64,000 nucleotides of DNA from JAFMDF01 sp965222705 (lineage in GTDB: Bacteria > Bacteroidota > Bacteroidia > Chitinophagales > Saprospiraceae). A program made the position numbers and the translations under genes. Positions 54,905 through 63,400 of this stretch are shown one piece after another (the first letter of the stretch is position 1; every line of letters begins with the position of its first letter). Below the pieces are notes generated by a model. The model worked only from the letters and a program-made list of their open reading frames with translations. It was not told the DNA's origin and ran no database searches. The stretch spans positions 62,001-126,000 of the forward strand of contig CBDCUO010000035.1 in the NCBI GenBank assembly GCA_965222705.1, in the 5' to 3' direction.

Positions 54905-55395
54905 GCAGCAGCATACACTACTTTGTTTTCTATTTCTTCTATCATTTTTAGCATAGCCAACTGTCCGTCATATTCTGCACTAAAGGCAAAGGGTTTTCCT
55001 TCCAATAAATATTTATAAACCCACCAATCGGTGGGAGGAGTAGGTATTTTTAACAAATGGCTAATAGGAATCCACTCCAACAGACCTTCCTTACAAGATG
55101 GCGGTGGTTGAAAATCAATCTCCGCCAAATAAATATAACTAACCCAATTGTATTTAGTAGGAGAAGATTCAATTAAGGTACCACAGAAAGTTGCTTTTTC
55201 CAAGCAAATACTCGTTTCTTCAAAGGTTTCTCTGAGGGCTGCTTTATAAGCACTTTCGTAAGGTTCTAACTTTCCGCCGACAGGAGCGTACATCCCTATA
55301 TTAGGCTGTTTGTTGCGTTTTAGTAATAAAAACTGCTGCTCATTTTTAAGTACGCACATAGCGGCTATTTTTTTAATGCCTTCTGGAATTTTCAT
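54889..55395 (-). CDS. NUDIX hydrolase (MutT/8-oxo-dGTPase-like)
   Basis: Pyrophosphohydrolase of nucleotide derivatives, 168 residues. The NUDIX box occupies residues 41-63: GKLEPYESAYKAALRE, then TFEETSI, matching GX5EX7REUXEEXGU with Ser at the final glycine position. The N-terminus (CVLKNEQQFLLLKRNK) and early cis-acting segment are those of MutT-like NTPases. It is divergent from typA, whose promoter lies in the 183-bp gap, and convergent with the epimerase gene, overlapping it by 16 bp. Confidence 0.88.
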   Translation of the reverse strand: MKIPEGIKKIAAMCVLKNEQQFLLLKRNKQPNIGMYAPVGGKLEPYESAYKAALRETFEETSICLEKATFCGTLIESSPTKYNWVSYIYLAEIDFQPPPSCKEGLLEWIPISHLLKIPTPPTDWWVYKYLLEGKPFAFSAEYDGQLAMLKMIEEIENKVVYAAAQHSL

Positions 55396-55513
55396 TGAAC
55401 TTTTTATGAATCCGAGAAATTTTTAACAGTTCTAATTCGTTCAAACCGCTCTTGAAAGTTTTAGTGGCGCAGTGATTCTTAAATTTTCTCAAGCATTTTC
55501 TTTTAAATAATAC

Positions 55514-55521
55514 TACCTTTG
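55514..55521 (+). promoter_or_regulatory. typA: Bacteroidota -7 element (TACCTTTG) for typA
   Basis: An exact TAnnTTTG match lies 57 bp before the typA ATG in the divergent gap; a -33 TTTG is not obvious. Confidence 0.55.
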
Positions 55522-55578
55522 CGCCCATTTTCAAAATAGGTTTTATCCCCTATCCGCAAAATTAATGCTATTAAATCA

Positions 55579-57390
55579 ATGAATATTAGGAATATTGCCA
55601 TTATTGCACATGTAGATCACGGGAAAACGACTCTAGTGGACAAAATGATCCTCGCAGGAAAGCTGTTTAGCGACCACGAAAAGCCAGGGGAATTGATTTT
55701 AGACCATAATGATCTGGAACGAGAAAGAGGCATTACGATTACTTCCAAAAACGTGTCTATTATTTATAAAGGGACAAAAATCAATATCATAGATACCCCT
55801 GGGCACAGCGATTTTGGGGGAGAAGTGGAGCGGGTCCTAAATATGGCAGATGGTGTAATCTTACTAGTAGATGCCTTCGAAGGCCCGATGCCCCAAACGC
55901 GGTTTGTATTGTCAAAAGCGATTGAATTAGGGCTAAAACCAATCGTGGTCATCAACAAAGTAGATAAAGAAAATTGTACACCGGAGGAGGTTCACGAAGC
56001 CGTTTTTGATCTAATGTTCAATTTGGAAGCTACAGAAGACCAACTGGATTTTCCTACCTTATATGGCTCTGCCAAATATGGATGGATGAGCGATGGGTGG
56101 AAAAATAAAACAAAAGACATTACTCCATTATTGGATGCAATCATTAAATATATCCCTCCGCCAAAAGTAGAAATTGGTAGTATCCAAATGCTGATTACTT
56201 CTTTGGATTACTCCAATTATACTGGTCGAATGGCGATTGGGAGGTTGTATAGGGGGGAGCTAAAAACTGGACAAGAGGTTGCTTTAATTAACAAAAAAGG
56301 AACTCTTAGAAAAAGTCGAATAAAGGGCTTATTCACTTTCGAGGGATTGGGTAAAAAAAAGGTAGAAAAAGTACAAGCTGGAGATATTTGTGCCATTCAA
56401 GGATTAGAGGCCTTTGAAATCGGCGACACAATCGCCGATGTAGAAAACCCCGAAGCAATGGCGACTATCACCATTGACGAGCCAACGATGTCCATGTTAT
56501 TCACCATTAATGATTCACCATTTTTTGGGCAAGAGGGCAAATTTGTGACTTCTCGACATATCAAAGAAAGGCTGGAAAAAGAATTGGAAAAAAACCTTGC
56601 ACTACGAGTAGAAGTCACCGACTCAGCGGATGCCTTTAGAGTATATGGCCGCGGTGTTTTACATTTATCTGTATTGATTGAAACCATGCGCCGCGAAGGC
56701 TACGAACTACAAATCGGGCAGCCACAAGTAATTATTAAAAATATAAAGGGTATAAAATCCGAACCAATAGAAGAATTGACTATTGATATTCCAGAGGAAA
56801 CTTCGGGTAAAGCCATCGAAGCCGTTACTAAGCGCAAAGGAACGCTACTTTCTATGGATACAAAAGGCAATCGCACATTATTGCAATTTGAAATACCTTC
56901 CAGAGGAATTATCGGCTTGAGAAGTTTTTTGATGACCACTTCTGCAGGCGAAGCCATTATGACCCACCGGTTTAAAGAATTTCAGCCTTACAAAGGTGCT
57001 ATTCCAGGTAGAATCAACGGCTCCTTGATCAGTATGGAAAAGGGGAGGTCTATTCCATACAGCATCAATAATTTACAAGAACGGGGAAAATTTTTTATTG
57101 GACCTAATGAAGACATTTATGAAGGTCAGGTGGTTGGCGAGCATAGTCGCCCTGGCGATTTGGTCATTAATTTAATAAAAACCAAAAAGTTAACCAATAT
57201 GCGTGCCGCTGGCGCAGATGCCAAGACCAAATTAGTGCCGCCAACTGTGTTCACTCTCGAAGAAGCGCTGGAGTATATACAAGAGGATGAATACGTCGAA
57301 GTAACGCCACATTCTTTGCGATTAAGAAAGATATTATTAAAAGAACATGATCGAAAACGAGCAAAAAACGCAGCCTTAAATATGGCTTAA
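55579..57390 (+). CDS. typA: Translational GTPase TypA/BipA
   Basis: Ribosome-associated GTPase related to EF-G, needed for ribosome assembly and stress adaptation. The G domain is intact: P-loop AHVDHGKTT (10-18), switch II DTPGHSDFGGEVERVL and NKVD for guanine. Domain II, the EF-G III/V-like domains and the TypA-specific C-terminus (HTLEEALEYIQEDEY-like: FTLEEALEYIQEDEYVEVTP) follow. The length of 603 is standard. The McrB-N-like gene starts 19 bp after its stop, almost certainly on the same transcript. Confidence 0.97.
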   Translation: MNIRNIAIIAHVDHGKTTLVDKMILAGKLFSDHEKPGELILDHNDLERERGITITSKNVSIIYKGTKINIIDTPGHSDFGGEVERVLNMADGVILLVDAFEGPMPQTRFVLSKAIELGLKPIVVINKVDKENCTPEEVHEAVFDLMFNLEATEDQLDFPTLYGSAKYGWMSDGWKNKTKDITPLLDAIIKYIPPPKVEIGSIQMLITSLDYSNYTGRMAIGRLYRGELKTGQEVALINKKGTLRKSRIKGLFTFEGLGKKKVEKVQAGDICAIQGLEAFEIGDTIADVENPEAMATITIDEPTMSMLFTINDSPFFGQEGKFVTSRHIKERLEKELEKNLALRVEVTDSADAFRVYGRGVLHLSVLIETMRREGYELQIGQPQVIIKNIKGIKSEPIEELTIDIPEETSGKAIEAVTKRKGTLLSMDTKGNRTLLQFEIPSRGIIGLRSFLMTTSAGEAIMTHRFKEFQPYKGAIPGRINGSLISMEKGRSIPYSINNLQERGKFFIGPNEDIYEGQVVGEHSRPGDLVINLIKTKKLTNMRAAGADAKTKLVPPTVFTLEEALEYIQEDEYVEVTPHSLRLRKILLKEHDRKRAKNAALNMA

Positions 57391-57409
57391 AAAAATCTGA
57401 CAAGCTGCA

Positions 57410-58093
57410 ATGAACTTGCAAAAAATTCAGTACTATATCCTTCGATTCAAAAAATACTTAAAGAGCAATAGCGCAACAAATGCTTTATATAAGTGGGAAA
57501 GTTTACAAAATTTTCAGCAAAACTGGAATTTGGAAGCAGAGAGCCTGTCCGAAATGTACGATCGAAGCCTTCAAAATACGCAAACGGTCCGACTCTGGAA
57601 GGCTAATCAGTATTTCCCTAAACAAATCATGCTCCTATTTTGCAAAATGCAACCGGATTACGTCCGATTTGCCTTCAAGGATTTATTTAATGAAGCAAAA
57701 AGCATTGATGCTCGAGTAGATCGTTTTGTTTTTTATTGCGATGAATTACTAGCAGAATACAGGAATAAATACCCGCTTAAAATTGAAAACCATCACTATC
57801 ACAACAATCAAATGATCTCGCTCTACCTTGCTTTCCGTTATCCTGCCCAATATACCCTTTACGATTTTGATACTTTCAAAAATACCTTAATCAATCTAGG
57901 TAGCCGAAATATTCCAAAACTCAACGATCTGGATCGGTTTTTTAAGGTTAGCAGAACTTTAGGAATATTTTTACAAAAAGATAAAGAAGTAGGGGTTTTG
58001 CATCAACAACGTCTCCATCCCGAACGACATTACCAAGGTATATCTTTATTATTAGTAGAAGAATTTTGCGAAATGATTGCGAAAAAAGGATAA
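57410..58093 (+). CDS. Stand-alone protein resembling the N-terminal region of McrB-like restriction GTPases
   Basis: A 227-residue soluble, helix-rich protein. Segments such as ALYKWESLQNFQQNWNLEA, MYDRSLQNTQTVRLW, YFPKQIMLLFCKMQPDYVR, FNEAKSIDARVDRF and ISLYLAFRYPAQYTLYDF correspond to the region that precedes the AAA+/GTPase domain in Bacteroidota McrB-like and MoxR-like ATPase genes. Here no ATPase domain (no Walker motif) follows, so it stands alone. It lies 19 bp behind typA and shares its transcript. The family resemblance is recalled from pattern, and the role is unknown; a remnant of a restriction gene and an independent module are both possible. Confidence 0.6.
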   Translation: MNLQKIQYYILRFKKYLKSNSATNALYKWESLQNFQQNWNLEAESLSEMYDRSLQNTQTVRLWKANQYFPKQIMLLFCKMQPDYVRFAFKDLFNEAKSIDARVDRFVFYCDELLAEYRNKYPLKIENHHYHNNQMISLYLAFRYPAQYTLYDFDTFKNTLINLGSRNIPKLNDLDRFFKVSRTLGIFLQKDKEVGVLHQQRLHPERHYQGISLLLVEEFCEMIAKKG

Positions 58094-58225
58094 AGTCAAG
58101 AAAGTCTTTACAGACTCACCAACACCAGTAGCTAAAATAGGTAATTTCTTATATTTATTAACATTTTCTTAACAAAAAAATCTTTCCTTTCAAGTACTTT
58201 TGCACCCGCTTGAAGCATTTTTTAA

Positions 58226-58257
58226 GCATTGCTGACAAGATTTCGGCATTACTGACA
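58226..58257 (+). promoter_or_regulatory. Direct repeat GCATTxCTGACA upstream of groES
   Basis: GCATTGCTGACA (58226-58237) recurs as GCATTACTGACA (58246-58257), exactly 20 bp apart, about two helical turns, 165-196 bp before the groES ATG. The CTGACA core is shared with the lon upstream palindrome. No CIRCE element (the HrcA operator) is seen. The remainder of the 328-bp gap is AT-rich. Confidence 0.5.
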
Positions 58258-58421
58258 CATTTTCCAGTATTTTTTAACAATTTCTGTAAAATTGGCATTT
58301 TTCGCCTATTGGTATAATAAATGCTAAAAATTAAGTTGTAAATCCTACGGGAAATGGCACTTTTGATTAGATGCTTTATACCCATTTTTTTTAAACCTAA
58401 ATTAATTAAAAACTTATCACA

Positions 58422-58685
58422 ATGAAGCCGATAAACGATCGAGTTGTTGTAAAACCAGCACCGGCTGAGGAGAAAACCAAAGGCGGTATCATTATCCCCG
58501 ATACAGCGAAGGAAAAACCTCAAAGAGGAAAAGTCGTAGCTGTTGGACCAGGAAAAGACGGAAACAAAATGACCGTCTCTAAAGGGGATCTTGTTTTATA
58601 TGGCAAATATGCCGGTCAAGAATTAAACCACGACGGAACAGACTACCTGATTATGAGAGAGGATGACATTTTGGTCATACTCTAA
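58422..58685 (+). CDS. groES: Co-chaperonin GroES
   Basis: The 10-kDa lid of the GroEL chamber. The 87 residues begin MKPINDRVVVKPAPAEEKTK with the mobile loop GGIIIPDTAKEKPQRG and end with REDDILVIL, all diagnostic. It forms an operon with groEL 78 bp downstream. The start is standard. Confidence 0.98.
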   Translation: MKPINDRVVVKPAPAEEKTKGGIIIPDTAKEKPQRGKVVAVGPGKDGNKMTVSKGDLVLYGKYAGQELNHDGTDYLIMREDDILVIL

Positions 58686-58701
58686 ACTTTTTAGTTCTAA
58701 G

Positions 58702-58724
58702 CAGCAGCATAGCATAATAGCTGC
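58702..58724 (+). other. Intercistronic hairpin between groES and groEL
   Basis: AGCAGC pairs with GCTGCT around an 11-base loop, shortly after the groES stop. Such hairpins can set processing or stability of the groESL mRNA; it has no T-run. Confidence 0.4.
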
Positions 58725-58763
58725 TCAAAACCTAATTTTTCTAAACTTATAAAAAATATAAAA

Positions 58764-60398
58764 ATGGCTAAACAAATTAGCTTTAATTCTGACGCTAGAG
58801 AAAAACTCAAGTCAGGTATAGATGCACTTGCCAATGCTGTCAAAGTGACGCTTGGTCCAAAGGGAAGAAATGTTATTCTTCAAAAAAGCTTTGGCGCACC
58901 TGCTATCACTAAAGATGGCGTAACAGTCGCAAAAGAAATAGAACTAGAAGATGCTGTTGAAAATATGGGCGCACAGATGGTAAAAGAGGTGGCTTCTAAA
59001 ACGGCTGATGCTGCAGGTGATGGAACGACTACTGCTACCGTTTTGGCGCAGGCTATCGTTAGGGCTGGATTAAAAAATGTAGCAGCAGGTGCAAACCCAA
59101 TGGATCTGAAAAGAGGAATTGACAAAGCAGTAAAAGTAGCAATTCAAGCCTTACATGACCAGTCTGAGGTAATCGGGAGTGACTTCAAAAAAATCCAGCA
59201 AGTCGCCGCTATTTCTGCCAATAATGACGAAGAAATCGGTACGCTCATCGCTGATGCGATGAAGCGGGTGAGTAAAGATGGCGTTATCACCGTCGAAGAG
59301 GCAAAGGGTACAGATACTTACATGGAGGAGGTGATCGGTATGCAATTTGACAGAGGGTATTTATCCCCTTATTTTGTCACCAATGCAGAAAACATGGTAG
59401 TGGAATATGAGAACCCTTATATTCTTATCCACGACAAAAAAATTTCCAATATGCAGGACATTGTCCCCATTTTGGAAAAAGCAGTTGGAGCAGGCCGTTC
59501 TCTTTTAATTATCGCAGAAGATATTGAATCCCAGGCACTAGGTGTATTGGTTGTCAATAGATTAAGAGCACAATTGAAAATCGTAGCGGTGAAAGCTCCT
59601 GGTTTTGGAGATAGAAGAAAAGCTATGCTAGAAGATATTGCCATTTTGACAGGTGGTACCGTTATTTCTGAAGAAAAAGGATACAAACTGGAAAACGTGG
59701 ACTTGGAGCACCTGGGTTCCTGTGAAAAAATCACTATTGATAAAGACAATACGACCATTGTAAACGGCGCAGGGAGTAAAGATCAAATTACCGCTAGAAT
59801 TAACCAGATTAAACAACAAATCGAAACGACTACTTCTGATTACGATAAAGAAAAATTGCAAGAAAGACTCGCCAAATTGGCTGGAGGTGTTGCTGTTTTA
59901 TATGTAGGTGCCGCCACAGAAGTAGAAATGAAAGAAAAGAAAGACAGAGTAGATGATGCTTTACATGCTACTAGAGCAGCCGTAGAAGAAGGAATCGTCG
60001 CTGGTGGCGGTGTCGCTTTGGTAAGAGCTATTAATAACCTTAAAAATTTCAAAGGGATCAATGAGGATGAAAATATCGGTGTACAAATCGTTAAAAAATC
60101 TTTAGAAGCTCCTTTGAGAACGATTGCTGAAAATGCAGGAGTAGAAGGTTCTGTTGTCCTTCAAAGAGTGGCTCGAAGCAAAGGAGATATGGGCTATAAT
60201 GCACGAACAGATAAATTTGAAAACTTGAAAAAAACAGGGGTGATTGATCCAACCAAAGTAACCAGAATTGCTTTGGAAAATGCCGCTTCCATTGCTGGAA
60301 TGGTCTTGACAACGGAATGCGTAGTCAATGATAAGCCAGAGCCAGAAGGTGCTGCTGCTCCCCACATGCCTCCTGGAGGAATGGGCGGAATGATGTAG
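58764..60398 (+). CDS. groEL: Chaperonin GroEL
   Basis: ATP-dependent folding chamber subunit, 544 residues. The N-terminal ATP site (VTLGPKGRNVILQK, DGVTVAKEIELED, AGDGTTTATVLAQAI), the apical substrate-binding region and the tail ending GGMGGMM are all present and intact. The start MAKQISFNSDAREKLKSG is standard. It is cotranscribed with groES. The bidirectional terminator at 60439-60465 closes the operon. Confidence 0.98.
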   Translation: MAKQISFNSDAREKLKSGIDALANAVKVTLGPKGRNVILQKSFGAPAITKDGVTVAKEIELEDAVENMGAQMVKEVASKTADAAGDGTTTATVLAQAIVRAGLKNVAAGANPMDLKRGIDKAVKVAIQALHDQSEVIGSDFKKIQQVAAISANNDEEIGTLIADAMKRVSKDGVITVEEAKGTDTYMEEVIGMQFDRGYLSPYFVTNAENMVVEYENPYILIHDKKISNMQDIVPILEKAVGAGRSLLIIAEDIESQALGVLVVNRLRAQLKIVAVKAPGFGDRRKAMLEDIAILTGGTVISEEKGYKLENVDLEHLGSCEKITIDKDNTTIVNGAGSKDQITARINQIKQQIETTTSDYDKEKLQERLAKLAGGVAVLYVGAATEVEMKEKKDRVDDALHATRAAVEEGIVAGGGVALVRAINNLKNFKGINEDENIGVQIVKKSLEAPLRTIAENAGVEGSVVLQRVARSKGDMGYNARTDKFENLKKTGVIDPTKVTRIALENAASIAGMVLTTECVVNDKPEPEGAAAPHMPPGGMGGMM

Positions 60399-60438
60399 GA
60401 AAAAACGGATTGTTAATCTGTTCGCACGAATAGGAAAT

Positions 60439-60465
60439 AAGCCCTCCTGTCTATCAGGAGGGCTT
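60439..60465. terminator. Bidirectional terminator between groEL and the PQQ-dehydrogenase fusion
   Basis: A perfect 11-bp stem (AAGCCCTCCTG/CAGGAGGGCTT, 5-base loop) is followed by TCTATTTT on the plus strand, in the 78-bp convergent gap. Confidence 0.85.
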
Positions 60466-60476
60466 TCTATTTTGGA

Positions 60477-63400
60477 TTAATACAGTCGTGCAATCACTAA
60501 ACTCCGATTTACCAAAACTTGCCCTTCTGCCCGAATGAGGACATTATAAAAGCCATTTGGAAGGGCTTTTAGACTCAGATAGTGGTATTCATTTTTTACC
60601 TTTTCCACCTTCATTGAAGCTAGTTCTTGCCCAAAAGTATTGAAGACTTTAATATCGACGACTTTTCCAATAAGTGGCTTTAGATTAAAATGCAGCCGGT
60701 CAGTTGCCGGATTAGGATACATACTAAAATCGTCTAGGTTGATAGAAAAATCAACTTGTTGAATATCGGAATAGCTAAAATTGCCATCTGTATAAACCTG
60801 CTGGACTCGATAATAATTTGTTCCCAAAATTGGATTAGCGTCCCGAACATGATAATGGGATAATTGGTCATCCCATGCCTGGTTCTTTATTTTTTGAAAT
60901 CGGCTAAAAACAACCCCATCTGCTGATTTTTCAATAATAAAAAAATCATTTTTATACCCTGTATTTGTTAGCCATTCTAACTTTACTTCTCTATTGGCCG
61001 AAAAAGCAATGAATGACAAATGAGGTGTATTTCTATTCTCTGCACTTGCTAAATTACTGCTTCCTGCCAAATTAATCCACTTATCACATATAATGCCATA
61101 ACTGACATCTTGAAAAACAACGAGATACTGTCCGGAAGAAAGGCCACTTACAGTAAAGGTATTATCGCAGTTCCAACCACAATGACCTACCGTATTCCAA
61201 CCCGCATCATATACCTTAAAATAGCTAGCATTCCCGCCAGAAATTAAGGTAACTTGCCCATTGCCATAAGTAATCGTATTGCCATTGCAGTCTTCTGTCT
61301 GCGTACCACCTCCGCCAGAAGGAGTACCTGCACACGTACAGTCTGCTTGAACCAGATCGTTTATTGTAGTTGGGTCGCCATCGTCACAACTTGCTCCAAC
61401 TACCGTTAAATTCGGATCATTATCGTCACAATCCTGGGAAGCTGGCACCCCGTCCCCATCGTTATCGGGGTCATTCCCCCCTCCCCCAGAGGTCAAATCA
61501 ATCCACTTATCACAAATAGCTACGTAGGCAAGATTTTGAAAAACAACCCGATAACTGCCCGCAGGCAAGCCGCTCACTGTAAAGGTATTGCCACAATTCC
61601 AGCCGCAGTGATCTACATAACCCCAATTCGCATCCTGAATCTGATAATAGGTCGCCTCTCCTCCGCTGATCATAGTAATTTGCCCATTGCCATAAGTAAT
61701 CGTATTGCCATTGCAGTCTTCTGTCTGCGTACCACCTCCACCAGAAGGAGTACCTGCACACGTACAGTCTGATTGAACCAGATCGTTTATTGTAGTTGGG
61801 TCGCCATCGTCACAACTTGCTCCAACTACCGTTAAATTCGGATCATTATCGTCACAATCCTGGGAAGCTGGCACCCCGTCCCCATCGTTATCGGGGTCAT
61901 TCCCCCCTCCCCCAGAGGTCAAATCAATCCACTTATCACAAATAGCTACGTAGGCAAGATTTTGAAAAACAACCCGATAACTGCCCGCAGGCAAGCCGCT
62001 CACTGTAAAGGTATTGCCACAATTCCAGCCGCAGTGATCTACATAACCCCAATTCGCATCCTGAATCTGATAATAGGTCGCCTCTCCTCCGCTGATCATA
62101 GTAATTTGCCCATTGCCATAAGTAATCGTATTGCCATTGCAGTCTTCTGTCTGCGTACCACCTCCACCAGAAGGAGTACCTGCACACGTACAGTCTGATT
62201 GAACCAGATCGTTTATTGTAGTTGGGTCGCCATCATCACAACTTGCTCCAACTACCGTTAAATTCGGATCATTATCGTCACAATCCTGGGAAGCTGGCAC
62301 CCCGTCCCCATCGTTATCGGGGTCCGAAAGCGTACCCGCACAGCTACATCCATCAGCTACTACTTGATCATTAGAGGTATTTGGGTCCCCATCGTCACAG
62401 GCAGTTCCGGGCGCAGCTGGATAATTTGGGTCATTAGGCTGACAATCATCACTATCGCATATTCCATCTTCATCCGTGTCTTGAAAAATGCCTGTACAAG
62501 GTGAAAGGCTATTAATCCAATCTTCAATCAATTGTACACCAGCTACATCAACGACATTTTTTCCCAAAGGCGGCATGGCCGCAATGACTTCAAGAGCATT
62601 CAGCCGATGATGAATCATAGACCTATTAACCTCCTGAGGGGCAATCAATCGAGGATCATTCAATCCCAAATGAGAGATAACCGGTCCTTCAATATAATTT
62701 TGCTGGGCAAGTGGTATAGTAATTCTGGCATCAAATTGTGCCCTATTACCCGTTCCTGGTTGATGGCAATGGGCACAATTGACATCTAGGTAAGACCTTG
62801 CTCTTAATGTTAGAGACGCATTTGCATCGTCTTTGGTAGCTAGGGTGATATAATTATTTACATCACTATCTGTAATGGTTTGGTTGATTGCTCCAATACT
62901 ACTGAAGGTAACCAACTGATTGGCATGAATACCCGTACTGGGATAAGTAATAGACTTATTAATATAGCGCGTTCTGACCCCCAATACATTTCCCGCAGCT
63001 GCTTGGTGACAGGTTAAACACTCGGACGGACTGGGATAGTGCCAGGTTTGAGCCTGCCCATTGACGATTACTTCTTCGTCTAAAGGGGCGTTTAACAAGG
63101 TTGCATCCGTGCCTGTATTATTCCATTTATAAATAAGGTAATAAAATTTATCATCATCGCCCTTTACCTCAAAGCGGGTTTCTAATTTTTTTCCACCTAA
63201 TTCAAAATGTTTAATCATTACCACACCTTTGGGAAAAGCCCAATTCCCGTTCTCCGAAAACTGGATTTGCTCCTCGCTGGTATTATGGGTCCCGTCATTT
63301 GGAATGGCAATCCAACGTTTTTTTATCGCGCCGTCCGACCAAAAAGGTTCAATCATATCGTATGGAATAAGTCCACTTATGGGCGTTAAGGTAGAGAGAT

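Noticed and set aside
58292..58318. E. coli-like TTGGCA...TATAAT promoter before groES
   Set aside because: The spacer is only 15 bases, and Bacteroidota primary sigma uses TAnnTTTG; a chance match in AT-rich DNA is likely.
58158..58523. 121-codon minus-strand ORF before groES
   Set aside because: It overlaps the groES start and the AT-rich promoter region, and its composition is unlike a real protein.
61510..62187. Two identical 83-codon Trp/Tyr-rich minus-strand ORFs
   Set aside because: They are out-of-frame readings of the 426-bp tandem repeats of the real gene.
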